Source: Entomortierella parvispora (taxonomy: Eukaryota; Mortierellomycota; Mortierellomycetes; Mortierellales; Mortierellaceae). Taken from it: DNA of 64,000 bases. The notes under the pieces are model-generated. The model was not told the origin of the DNA and searched no databases. It worked only from the letters and a program-made list of their open reading frames with translations. The DNA is taken from NCBI GenBank assembly GCA_963573315.1, contig OY752150.1, positions 868,001 to 932,000 on the forward strand. The letters are read 5' to 3'. The position numbers and the translations under genes were made by a program. Position 1 is the stretch's first letter, and each line of letters opens with the position of its first letter. Of this stretch, positions 38,539-48,650 are shown one piece after another.

Positions 38539-38981
38539 GGTGGATTTCTGAGGTGACTGGTGAGCGAGAGAGTACGAGGACGTGCTCTTATTTGGAAAGG
38601 TGGTGTTCCCTAGATTCACAATGGATAAGAGAAGGAGAAGGTAATGTGAAGGAATGTGGACATGCGAGGCATGCAGGCCCCACTGATGCCAGGGAGGCCG
38701 CCATTCTCAACGTTTCTGTATGCCCGCCTCCTAGAACCAAGGAGCTTCCTTTAACTCCCTTCCCTCCCTTTCTCTCGTTACTTTTGAAACCAGTCCTGTT
38801 TTTCCGAAGAGCCTCTTCACCCACCTGCTGCAGGAAACTTCTCCAGTTCTCCTACGATGATCATGATAACGGCATTTTCGGGGGCACACCCTCAAGGAGG
38901 TAATATAGCCTCGAAAAAGATGTTTCATGGAACTGTACAGACCGGGACACCTTTATTCCATTAGCGTGTTTCTATGAGTCC
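38539..38981. other. Intergenic region upstream of LtrA-like gene
   Basis: 443 bp between the LtrA-like start and the 3' end of the rhomboid gene, both on minus. Includes CCTCCC/CTTCC tracts near 38750-38780. No gene seen. Confidence 0.5.
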
Positions 38982-40431
38982 TCAGGGTTCATTGTCGCCG
39001 CCCTTCTTCTTTGAGTTCCACCATGATTTTATCTTTTGGTATCTCGCTTCAACATGTTCCTTCGCGCTGTGCTCCTCCATTGTCCCTTGGGTGTTCACTA
39101 CAACCCCTGCGCTCGAACGCCTTGCTGCTGTGTGAGTTTCAGCTGTAGGTGATGTCGCAGGGTTGGGCTTAGCAAAGAGGTAGCCGTCCTTGTTATATTC
39201 AATCGCCTTCTGCTGAAGGGGCTTCCAAACCCAGTCCTTGCCGGCGTACATATACGCTAGTCCAAAAGACGATCCCGCTAGATGGGCCTTTAGTAGAAAA
39301 TAATAATAAAAGTGTTGTTAGTTTCATCCATGACAATCGCTGGCCCCTTTCATGCTTTGTAGCAAAAGCACTTACACAATGGTCAAAAAATTTCCAGTTC
39401 CTGATGATTCCAACCAGATCGAGACCCATCATGGCGCCCAAGGCCATTGGGATTTTGATTGGGAAAAATGGCAAGAAGATGATATACACACTTGCATCTG
39501 GGTACATATACGCCGTCGCACTGACACACCCGAATAGAGCTCCACTGGCTCCAAGAGAAGGGATCATCTGTGCCCAGGGCAAACGCGCGACTGTGAAGAG
39601 ATGCGAGGCCAGAGATGCCGTTACGCCGGTGGTAATATAGAATGCCAGGAACTGCTCCATGCCCATGTTGTCGTGTAGTGGAACAGCAAATGAGTGCAAC
39701 GCGAACATGTTGAATCCAAAGTGCCAGAAGTGTTTGTGGCTGAACATAGAGGTCAAGAGCGTGACTGAGTGACCTCGCGCGGGATGGTGCATGAACCATT
39801 CTGTCATAAAAGGCGTCAAACGCGGCACCTGCCATGCTCCAAAGACGAGAGAGTTGATGGCGATGATTCCCCACATAGTTCGCTCGCCAGGTGAAAATTC
39901 CATCCAGCGTTGGCGCATCATGAAGATAGCCTTTTGTACCTCTATTGGCACTCCAATTTCTTGAATCCAGCGAAACCTGTCCAAAATGCCTCCCCACTTT
40001 TCCTGCAAAAGCTCAGACTGGGCCTGCATGAACTCTTTGGCGGTCGGTCGTTCTCCTTTGTTTTTTGAGCGCCACGCCTTGATTCGCTTGATAAGAGTTA
40101 CTTGATTCCGCTCCCAGACGTAAGCAGCCAAGACAAAAGATCCGAGAGACACAACTGCTGTGAAAACTACAGGCTTTACAACGGCCTCGAATCTGGTTGG
40201 GAAACGCCTCAACAAATAGGCCGGTACTTCCAAAGCCTGATCCGCTGGGATCTTTATAGGTGTAATCCGACCCAGCTGTTGACTTGCGAATCCACGAGAG
40301 ACCAAAGGAAACGTTGCTTTGGGAGGATGTTGACCCCTGCATGACGAGATCGTGACTCTGGCGGAAAGAATGGCGCCTGTTGTCAGACGATGGCCTTCCA
40401 GAGCCGTCTGTATGATCCTTGTCCTGAACAT
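38982..40431 (-). CDS. Mitochondrial rhomboid protease (PARL/PCP1-like)
   Basis: Inner-membrane intramembrane serine protease. Exons on minus: 40431-39376 and 39287-38982 (453 aa), phase 0. MFRTRIIQTALEGHRLTTGA is a basic mitochondrial presequence. An extra N-terminal membrane segment (about 88-110, FTAVVSLGSFVLAAYVWER) precedes the six-span core, as in PARL-type rhomboids. HFGFNMFALHSF carries the oxyanion Asn helix, SLGASGALFG the catalytic S296, and FFDHC-AHLAGSSFG the catalytic H354; the intron falls two codons before that His. A hydrophilic C-tail rich in Lys/Ser follows. Known substrates in yeast and animals include dynamin-like OPA1/Mgm1 and PINK1. The open frame extends upstream to a TTG, but ATG 40431 is the natural start. 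Confidence 0.95.
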
Positions 40432-40566
40432 GAAGGCTGAGAGATTCAACTGCTTACGTTTCTTTGCTTCTCGGTGTCGTCCTGTGCGTGCGGTGGAATA
40501 CGTGTGGAATCAACATCTGCATGTCTTTCAAATGATTCTTTGCCACGTGACAAGTCCACGCTTAAA
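40432..40566. promoter_or_regulatory. 135-bp divergent promoter, rhomboid and ESS1-like genes
   Basis: Only 135 bp separate the rhomboid ATG (minus) from the proposed ATG of the prolyl isomerase (plus), so the two genes must share core promoter sequence or have very short leaders. Confidence 0.5.
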
Positions 40567-41393
40567 ATGAGCGAGGTCTGCTCATTTCATCCTTCATCCC
40601 TCATTCTTTCTTTCTGGCAATTAATTCACATGGTACAACCATCTATCCTTTGAAACAGCTATTTACTCAGCTGCAAGTATTGCTCTGCGTAAAATTACTT
40701 GACAAGTAATGTGTCATTCTCTTTCTCTCAATACAGTCTTCGTCCAAGTACAACCTACCCAACGACTGGGAGCTCCGCTGGTCCCGCTCGCGCAACCTCC
40801 CCTACTTCTACAACAGGATTACCTCTGAAGCTCGCTGGCAAGCCCCAGAGGGTGTCAACCCTAGTGTCATCCTCGATTTCCAGAAGGATTATCAGAGCCA
40901 GCATCAGCAACAACAGGAGGAATTGACTGGGGCCACAACCGAGCAATCAGAGGGTATCAAGCGTGTCCGCGTCTCGCACTTGCTAGTGAAGCACTCAGAG
41001 TCGCGTCGTCCTAGCTCCTGGAGAGAGGTAGAATACCACTCTCAGTCTTTCATTACAATAGGATGGATCTTCGTTGCTACAGCTGTTTGCTAATACTTTT
41101 GTCGTTCTTTATTGACAATCTTATAGGTAACAATCACGAGAACTAAGGACGAAGCTTTGAAGAGACTGGAAGAATTCCAGACCAAGATCAAGGCTGGCGA
41201 CACCACCTTAGCGGAACTGGCCGCTACAGAGTCAGATTGCTCTTCCGCCAAAAAATCGGGTGACTTGGGCTTCTTCGAACGCGGACAGATGCAGCCTCCA
41301 TTTGAGAAAGCCTCGTTTGCGTTAAAAGTTGGAGAAATGAGTGTCCCAGTGTGGACAGAATCTGGTGTCCATCTTATCTTGCGCACGCAATGA
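40567..41393 (+). CDS. ESS1: PIN1/ESS1 peptidyl-prolyl cis-trans isomerase
   Basis: Phospho-Ser/Thr-Pro specific isomerase acting on the RNA polymerase II C-terminal domain and cell-cycle proteins. Exons: 40567-40575 (MSE), 40737-41027, 41127-41393 (188 aa). The WW domain (about 8-40) has W14 and W37 with YFYNRIT between. A 40-residue Gln-rich linker leads to the parvulin domain: [20 protein letters not shown], catalytic C138 in [19 protein letters not shown], and [20 protein letters not shown] at the end. The 9-nt first coding exon is inferred from ATGAGCGAG followed by GT and from acceptor CAATACAG at 40729-40736; the donor GTCTGC is weak, so the true start could differ. A poly(A)-like AAATAAAA lies near 41466. 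Confidence 0.9.
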
Positions 41394-41970
41394 TAAAAGA
41401 TATCTGACCGGCGAACAAACTATGATCTTGCAACTGCAACGGACATGACAATTGTTCGTTTTTGAAAATAAAAGTGTGCGTCAGCCCATGTTGCGGAAGT
41501 AAATAACTCTCTATCCGACGAGCCTGTGACCTTTTTGGATCGCCTATGTCGACTGTGCCATTTTTAACTATCGACCGTTGAGAACCGACCTCTCTAAACC
41601 GCCAAATGTTCTTGTCCTATCAATCGACCAGCCTATTTCTTAACCTCAGAGATGTCCGTAGCCGCTGACCTACCCTCATAATCGTATTCGCCGACTCCTC
41701 TTTTTTATACTGACCCTTTCCTAAATCGCCGAGCAGTCTTCATAATCATACCCGCCCGGATGTCGCCATTGTTTCGCGGTGGCGAAAGGAGGTGGTGACG
41801 CAAAGATCAACGGTCGATGGTTAAAAAATGGTAGGGTCGACAGATTAGTGATCTAAAAAGGAAAGTGGCCCCCGGGTTGACCGACCGGAGCTCGCTCGGC
41901 GAATACTGTGGATCCCTCGAACTCTCCAACCTGGTGCCAAGGGCTACCATAAAAAGTGAAAGTAACAAAA
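41394..41970. other. Intergenic region carrying inverted-repeat element A
   Basis: ESS1 3' UTR, then an inverted-repeat element at 41548-41841 (separate entry), then the 3' flank of tRNA-His with a TTTT terminator on minus just below 41971. Confidence 0.6.
41548..41841. mobile_element. Inverted-repeat element A (MITE-like)
   Basis: The left arm (41548-41581) reads GTCGACTGTGCCATTTTTAA, then CTATCGACCGTTGA. The right arm (41807-41841), reverse-complemented, reads GTCGACCCTACCATTTTTTA, then ACCATCGACCGTTGA. Arms are about 34 bp with few mismatches and one indel, enclosing about 225 bp without coding capacity. A short non-autonomous transposon or foldback element is the simplest reading; no clear target duplication is visible. 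Confidence 0.6.
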
Positions 41971-42042
41971 TGCTAACACCTGGAATCGAACCAGGATCGT
42001 CTCGGCCACAACGAGATATACTAACCATTATACTATGTTAGC
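41971..42042 (-). tRNA. tRNA-His (GTG)
   Basis: 72-nt cloverleaf on minus. Acceptor GCTAACA pairs with TGTTAGC, discriminator A. D arm ATGGTTAGTAT, anticodon stem CTCGT/GCCGAG region with loop containing GTG, T arm GGTTCGATTCC. No intron. TTTT follows directly as a Pol III terminator. The extra 5' G of mature tRNA-His would be added after transcription. Confidence 0.96.
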
Positions 42043-42188
42043 TTCTGAATATCGAAGCTAAATACCGAGATCCTTTTGAACCCTGACTTTATGTGTCCAC
42101 GTGATATCGATCATGTGACACCACGTGACAAGGAGCTTTATAATGAGGACAAATACTTCTTGTGAATTCTACGAAATAACAACAAGCT

Positions 42189-42260
42189 GCCCGCATAGCT
42201 CATTGGTAGAGCGTCTGCCTAGTAAGCAGAAGGTAGCAGGTTCGATCCCTGCTGTGGGCA
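42189..42260 (+). tRNA. tRNA-Thr (AGT)
   Basis: 72-nt cloverleaf on plus. Acceptor GCCCGCA pairs with TGTGGGC (one G-T pair), discriminator A. D arm AGCTCATTGGTAGAGC, anticodon stem TCTGC/GCAGA with loop CTAGTAA giving anticodon AGT, T arm GGTTCGATCCC. No intron. T-rich terminator follows from 42261. Divergent from tRNA-His, 146 bp apart. Confidence 0.96.
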
Positions 42261-42327
42261 TTTCCTTTTGGGTTATCGTCAACTTGACAATCCTCTTTTT
42301 TGCGCACGAAGTTCATGAACGAAGGAT

Positions 42328-42814
42328 CTATCCGCCAACCTGCAAACACCTTCCTTTTTGGATATCCTAACAGCCGACCTCGGTTTCTCTAACCATTGAC
42401 CGCTATCCACCGTCCCACCTTCCTATCAAAAGTCGATGGAATCAAGTCCAATCGTTACCAAAGTCTGTAGGAACGCGTTTATCCAAGTTGCAAGGTCTCC
42501 AGCGAGAATCAGCTGTTTTGAACGACAACTCCCATTGCGCTTCCTCGCATCGTCCTCCCACCACCTGCTTCGATTTGTCACAACATTGACTGTTCCAATA
42601 CAGCACTATCCGGTCAAAGGAGATGCCAACAATTGCAAAGTCGGCACATATTTAGCAGAATGGGACGGTGGATAGCAGTTGTAAATGTCAGCGGATACGA
42701 CATGGGAATGGTCAGTGGATAAAGAACGTCGGCGGATAGCGGTCGATGGTCAGAGAGATCGAGGTCGGCTGTTAGGATATCCAAAAAGGAAGGTGTTTGC
42801 AGGTCGGCGGATAG
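42328..42814. mobile_element. Inverted-repeat element B (85-bp arms)
   Basis: The left arm 42328-42412 and the reverse complement of 42730-42814 are both 85 bp and differ at six positions by my count, all transitions. Both start CTATCCGCC, share CCTGCAAACACCTTCCTTTT then TGGATATCCTAACAGCCGAC, and end near CCGCTATCC. Weaker similarity may extend outward to about 42301 and 42840. The 317-bp centre has no ORF of note. Arms contain repeated TATCCGCCGACC-like words. Confidence 0.7.
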
Positions 42815-42876
42815 AATAAATGGTTCACGAAACACTCTTTTTGCTTTTCGAGGCGATCAATGCAAAGATTAACGAT

Positions 42877-43342
42877 TTAACTATTTGTCAAGCCCCGCAC
42901 AAAAGCCATGTGAATATTTTATTTCTTCTGTCTTCTTCCCAAGGCCTCAAAGAGGCCGGCATTGTCTCCAGATGAGAAGACAAAAGCGAGGGGTTGCAAC
43001 CATCTCAGTGCTTTTTTCAAATGTCCTTCACTACGTTTTGGAAGGAAAATGGGGCATCAATTTTTTCCCTAGCACAAAACTCATGCAAAAAAATCAAAAT
43101 TTCTTAGACATTTTTTTCCCGCACAAAGTTCATGTAAACTGATCTTCCAATTGCATCCCCAAAAATTGTGTTTGTTGCCCAAGGAAAGCAGAGCATCCTC
43201 GCAGCTTCTGCCTCTTCTCCTAGCAGCAATCCTGGCCGCACAGAAAGTCTCTGGAGGAAAATAGAAGAGTTTAAAAAATACATGGGTTTTGTGCGGGGGG
43301 TTGACACCCATTGTATGTCACCTTGGGTTGACAAATAGTTAA
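42877..43342. mobile_element. TTAA-flanked inverted-repeat element C (piggyBac-like MITE?)
   Basis: Left end at 42877 is TTAACTATTTGTCAA; right end (43328-43342) is its exact reverse complement, TTGACAAATAGTTAA. Inside, both ends share CCCCGCACAAAA then CCATGT; the right end has about 27 extra bases. TTAA outside an 11-bp terminal repeat is the arrangement of piggyBac-type target duplications, though TTAA is palindromic and could belong to the repeat. The 466-bp unit has no transposase, so it would be non-autonomous. Confidence 0.65.
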
Positions 43343-44726
43343 ACCGAAAGATTGGCGCGCTGTGGCGATACTGTCGCTTTTTAAGTAGTGTCAAGTCGTA
43401 TCGAAGACGATATGGGACCTGAACTCTTGGACTGAGCTGTGGGAAGCTGCATAACGAGCTGAGTAACGGAATGAGGGCGAATATAATAGCTGTTCACTAT
43501 TGTACGTGTTCGTAGATCAATCTATTGAAATGATGTTTGGAGTTGACTCGCGAGAGCTGGGCTGCAGATCGACTGTGCTGAAGACGCGCCGAGGGAAAGC
43601 ACAGTGCTGTTCAATGGAAGCATATCTTCTGCAAAGCAAAAATGCCTCACTTTTTGTATTTGGGATCATCAGAGAGCTCTCTTTTGAGGGAATTCAGGAC
43701 GGTGGGCAGAGCACGGCCCAGATTTGAGTGGGCACAATGATTAATTACAGAAAACAGCGCGTCCGTTATGTTTGAGGGCGTGGGGCAAAAAAGTAGAGTT
43801 TACCGGTGATGGGCGACTATGGATTTGTTCCTCTTAAAATTGCCTTCGGTGGAGAGTGGGACTCGCCTTACAGCGATGACAAGATCAAACGATGCGAACG
43901 AATAGGACGGAGTATCTATCTTCAACTTGCTCCTGAGAGGTATTGATATCTCATGTCTGATTACAAAAACCCCCTTTCAGTGCTTGCGGCGAAGGCGAAG
44001 AGCAGAGCGAAAAGGATATTAGTATGTGTCTTTTTCGTCTTCAGACGGGACGGCTAGGCTACTTGAGAATTGAAAGGGTGCGGTGGAATGGACAGGCGGG
44101 CCATCGAAGTTTCGCTCGTCCTTTAAATGTTTGTAAACTGGCGGTTGATCTCACAGCGGTAAGGGGTGTCGAGTTACCCCTTCTTGTCATTTGTAATTGA
44201 AGGACAGGACAGGACAGGTCCAAGGAAGTACAGGACATGCAGGCACAGCAGCAGCAAGCACAGATCCAGGGGAATGAGCAAATAAAAAAGGGCGATGTGT
44301 TGCAGTTCCTTTGTGACAGCCACGTTCTTCTCTAGTCTCCATCAGAGTTTGTCTGGCAAAAATCGCTCAAAAGCCTCCTGCGGACTCTGTGCGGATCGCA
44401 TCCTTGAACGCTTGTCGTTGTCAAGAGTGCGGTGGGGGCTAGGTGCACACGCCATCGCCGCCTCTCTACCACCAGATTCGTAATAAATAGCGTCCCCAGC
44501 ATCGACTTTTCTTCAGTAGTTGCAGCTCTTCCCCTCTCTCTCTCTCACTCTCATCTCATCTCGCCAGGTCGCCCTGACCTTCCCGCCAACCCATCCCTTC
44601 GTCCTGGCTACATCTTCTCCTCCACTCTCTCTCTCTCTCTCCTCTCCCTCTCCATCTCTCTCTTTCTTGCGAAAGCTACTACTGTGACACGCACCTCACT
44701 CTCACTGCTCACTTCAACCTTCCAAT

Positions 44727-47700
44727 ATGGCAGGCGAGAAAGACTCTGGGACAAGAAAGTCTCTTGCACTGGCTCGGACCCAAACCATCGAGCGTACTCA
44801 GGGGAATGCCGTTCCAATCGAGTTCCGAACACTATCGATTCACGTTACAGAGACCAACCGGTCAGAGAAACAAGGTGCCTTTTCCAAGAAAGGGAGCAAG
44901 GGCAAGAAGGACGCAGATCTGTCCTCGGAGTCTGATTTCTTTGCGACCGCCGACTTTCACAAGCTGACCCCGAGCGAGATTGATCTTCGGTTTAACTCGA
45001 ACGCGACGCAGGGTTTGACTTCAAGCGAAGCCAAGCGTCGATTGCAGTCTAATGGCCCGAACACATTGCAGATGAGAAAGCCCAACTATGTGAAGAAAAT
45101 CCTGGGTTATCTCTTTGGAGGTTTTTGCTCAATCCTCTGGGTCGGCGTCATCACCTTTTTCATCTGCTGGCAGCCACCTCTGTCTAACCCTCCCAATGTC
45201 ACGAACCTCGCCCTGGCGATTCTTGTTGTAAGTTGCGTTTGAGGATGGACGCTGACACAACATTAGGATGAGTGCGAGTCGATTTTTGACACCTCCTTTA
45301 CTTCCCACTGTAGATTGCAGTCATTCTGCTGCAAGCGTCCTTCTCTGCTTTCCAAGACTTTTCAACTGCTAAAGTCATGTCCTCTATCTTGGATATGATT
45401 CCGTCTGAGTGCCATGTCATCCGTGATGGTGTTTTGACTAAGATCATGGCTACAAACCTGGTTGTTGGTGATCGTGTCCATCTTTCACTCGGAAACAAAG
45501 TTCCTGCTGACCTCCGCATTCTCCAAGCTACCTCCGATACCCGATTTGATCGCTCTGTCCTCACGGGTGAGTCTGAGGCCATTGAGGGCCACACCGCCAT
45601 GACGGACGACAACTTCCTCGAATCCAAGAACATTGCCTTCATGGGAACTCACGTTGTCCAGGGATCGTGCGTTGGTGTCGTTATCTTGAAGGGTAACGAA
45701 ACTCTCATGGGTCGGATCAACAAGCTGACCACAGGTCGCAAAGACAAGCCAACTATTATCCAACAAGAGATTACTCGTTTCGTCAAGATCATTATCACCA
45801 TGACCGTGATGCTGATTGCCCTCATTCTGATCGTTTGGCTGGCCTGGCTTCACCGAATCCACCCTGACTTCATGAGCACCGCCACTATGTTGGTGACCCT
45901 GATGGGATGTGTCATTGCTTTTATTCCTGAAGGTAAGAAACGGGTTGTTGGACTTTGCAGTCAGAAATCGCAATTGAGTAACAACAAAAATTGACGCGAT
46001 ATTTCCTTGTCTTCAACTTTATTCATCAGGTGTACCCGTGTGCGTGTCAGTAACATTGCTCATGATCGCCAGGCGCATGCGAGATGCTGATATCTTGCCA
46101 AAGGCTCTGAGCACGGTTGAGACTCTTGGTTGTGTCAATGTTCTCTGTTCTGACAAGACGGGTACCTTGACCGAGAACAAGATGTTTGTCACGAATGCGG
46201 CATTTTTGGATCACGAGACAACGCCAGAGGAGATGCGATCCCGCATTGAAAAGGGCTCGCACACCAACGCTCTTCCTCAACCCGATGATGACACTCTGGT
46301 CCTGTCGCTTCGACAACTCCAATTGGCGGCACAGCTCTGCAATAACGCCAAGTTCGATGCCGAAACCAAGGATTTGCCTCTTCAAGAACGTACAATCATG
46401 GGAGATGCCACAGACTGTGCCCTCCTCCGATTCTCGAACCAATGCTCATCCGATTTGAATGCCCTCACCGACTGCTTCGAAAGAACAATGGAGATCCCTT
46501 TCAACTCTCGTAACAAGTGGATGATGGCTGTTTACCAGGGAACAGCTGCTCAGCCTCAGTTGATCAAGACTCTCTTCGGATCCAACATGATGAACGCCGC
46601 CAAAGGCAGCGCGAACGAGAAGGATGACATGTTGGTATTGGTCAAAGGTGCTCCTGACATTCTCTTGCCTCACTGCTCGTCATATGTCTCTGCTTCGGCA
46701 AAGAACGGACCTCAGCCTCTCACCCCAGAGTGGATTGCAGAACTCTCGAGGATTCAGCAGGCCTGGTCTCGTCGCGGTCAACGTGTTCTGATGCTCTGCA
46801 AGGGTCGCTACAGCCCCTACCTTGCCGAGCAAATGTTGAATCATGGTGGATCCTCTGCAAGCTCGAACGGAACTCAGGAGGAATTGACTCGACAAGGACT
46901 CCAAGAGCTGTGTATTTTGGGATTGGTCGGTATCATGGACCCACCTCGCCCTGAGATCAAAGACACAATCCAATCTTGTCGCCGCGCAGGAGTTCGGTTC
47001 TTTATGGTTACTGGAGACTTTGGTATGACGGCTGCTGCCATTGCCAAGCAGATTGGATTGTTTTCGAGCGAGCGCGAGCCCGACACTTATGAAAACATTG
47101 TTGATCCTACCCTCGGAGGCAAAGTCGAGAAAAGCAGTGGATCCTTCAACGGGTCTAGCGATCACGACGAGGTTTATGAAATTGGTCGGCCTCGGTTCAA
47201 TGAAGGGACGTCTTTGGTCTTGACGGGCTCTGATTTGACTCAGCTGAGTCCTGGCGAATGGGATCTGGTGTGCGCCTACGAAGAGATTGTTTTTGCGCGT
47301 ACCTCGCCTGAACAAAAGCTTCGCATCGTGGCCGAGTTCCAACAACGCGATGGTGTCGTAGCGGTGACCGGCGATGGTGTTAATGACGCACCTGCTCTCA
47401 AGGCTTCTGATGTAGGTATTGCTGTCGTCTCTGGCTCCGACGTCGCCATTGAGGCAGCCGATTTGATTCTCCTCGGTGGATTCGACGCAATTCCTGTTGC
47501 CATTCGCCTGGGTCGTCTTGCCTTTGAAAACCTTCAAAAAGTTATTGGATATCTTCTTCCAGCCGGCTCTTGGTCTGAGGTTTGGCCTGTGTTGATCAAT
47601 ACGTTCTTGTGCGCCCCCTTGACCCTGTCAAGTTTCTTGATGGTGATCATCTGCGCCTGCACTGATAGCATGTAAGTTAAAAAAAGAAAGAGTGTGTTGA

Positions 47701-48370
47701 CGTTTCTGGTATTTTTGTACTCATCGAAGCTGTTCTATTTGTACCGTATAGTTGCTGCCTTGCTCTCGTCTTTGAGGTCGAGGAATACAACCTGCTTGCT
47801 CTCCGTCCACGCAATACTAAGAAGGACCACTTGATCACACTTAAGATCTACGCCCAGTCGTATTTCTTTATTGGTACGATCATGTCCTTCTTCTGCAACA
47901 TGTTGGCCTTCCTTTACCTTAGAGAGTACACTGGTATGGAGTTCAAGGATCTGGTGTTCAGCTACGGTGTCGTTGATGAACACAAACTCAAGTATGGTGT
48001 TACTCCGGAGGAATTCAACGGAAAGTACACCAACACGGCTCAATGTGTCTGCTTCGTGGCTTTGGTCGTCATGCAGTGGGGTAATATTCTCTCGGTCCGT
48101 AATCGCCGCATGTCGATCCTTCAGGCGGACCCCTTCCGTAAGGATCGTCGCAACTTGTGGCTCTTTGGTGGAATCCTCCTCTCATTTTTGATCGCTGTCT
48201 TTGTGACGGAGGTACCTGGAATTCAGGACGTGATGTTGACGGCCTCGGTGCCTCTCAAGTACTGGTTGCTGCCAATTCCTTGCGCCGTCTTTATTCTTAT
48301 GGCGGACGAGACTAGAAAGTTAATCGTAAGAAGCTATCCAAAGAGCTTCCTTGCCAGGATTGCCTGGTGA
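44727..48370 (+). CDS. P-type ATPase, Na+/K+-ATPase-like (type IIC-related)
   Basis: Cation pump with a phosphorylated intermediate. Exons: 44727-45227, 45314-45932, 46030-47671, 47752-48370 (1,126 aa). The cytosolic tail (1-95) is followed by HKLTPSEIDLRFNSNATQGL, the actuator motif TGES (251-254), M4 AFIPEGVPVCVSVTLLMIAR, phosphorylation site CSDKTGTLTENK (D415), nucleotide-domain KGAPDILL, and hinge VTGDGVNDAPALKASDVG. Overall order and AVETLG-like/CSDKTGTLT spacing fit the animal Na+/K+ pump and its fungal relatives. In M5 the SNIPE motif of Na+/K+ pumps is replaced by GSWSE; in M6 the IDLGTD motif reads ICACTD, losing one of two Asp. Ion specificity may therefore differ. No beta subunit gene is nearby. 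Confidence 0.93.
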
Positions 48371-48650
48371 AGATGTTGTGTCCAAATACAAATCCTTTTT
48401 GCATTCTCTTATAACTTATCTCTGTGAAAAAAAAGTTGAAGCCCCTGATCGTGACCACTCCTTGGCCGATATGACTGCCTCTGCACATGTATTTAGCCAT
48501 GCAACTTCTGCAATAGGGAGACAAGAATGGATTGACCCTTTAACGATTTGAACATGTATCCTGATTCATGTTTAAGGGAGTTGCAGTGGACAAAGGTTGT
48601 CTGTCTAGTTTTCGCTTTATTGCTTTATCGGCCGTTCTGAAACTTGTGCC

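Larger units (their letters stand above)
42261..44726. other. Gene-poor region with two further inverted-repeat elements
   Basis: After tRNA-Thr come elements B and C (separate entries). 43343-44500 has no recognisable gene; a 45-codon ATG frame at 43808-43945 has protein-like composition but no family. A GGACA pentamer repeat lies near 44202-44220. 44500-44726 is the C/T-rich leader of the ATPase with CT dinucleotide runs. Confidence 0.55.

Noticed and set aside
39383-39997. 204-codon frame within the rhomboid gene
   Set aside because: It is in another frame of the same strand and has no recognisable content; the rhomboid frame has catalytic motifs.
46680-47537. 285-codon antisense frame in the P-type ATPase gene
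   Set aside because: The sense strand carries all ATPase motifs; the antisense product matches no family.
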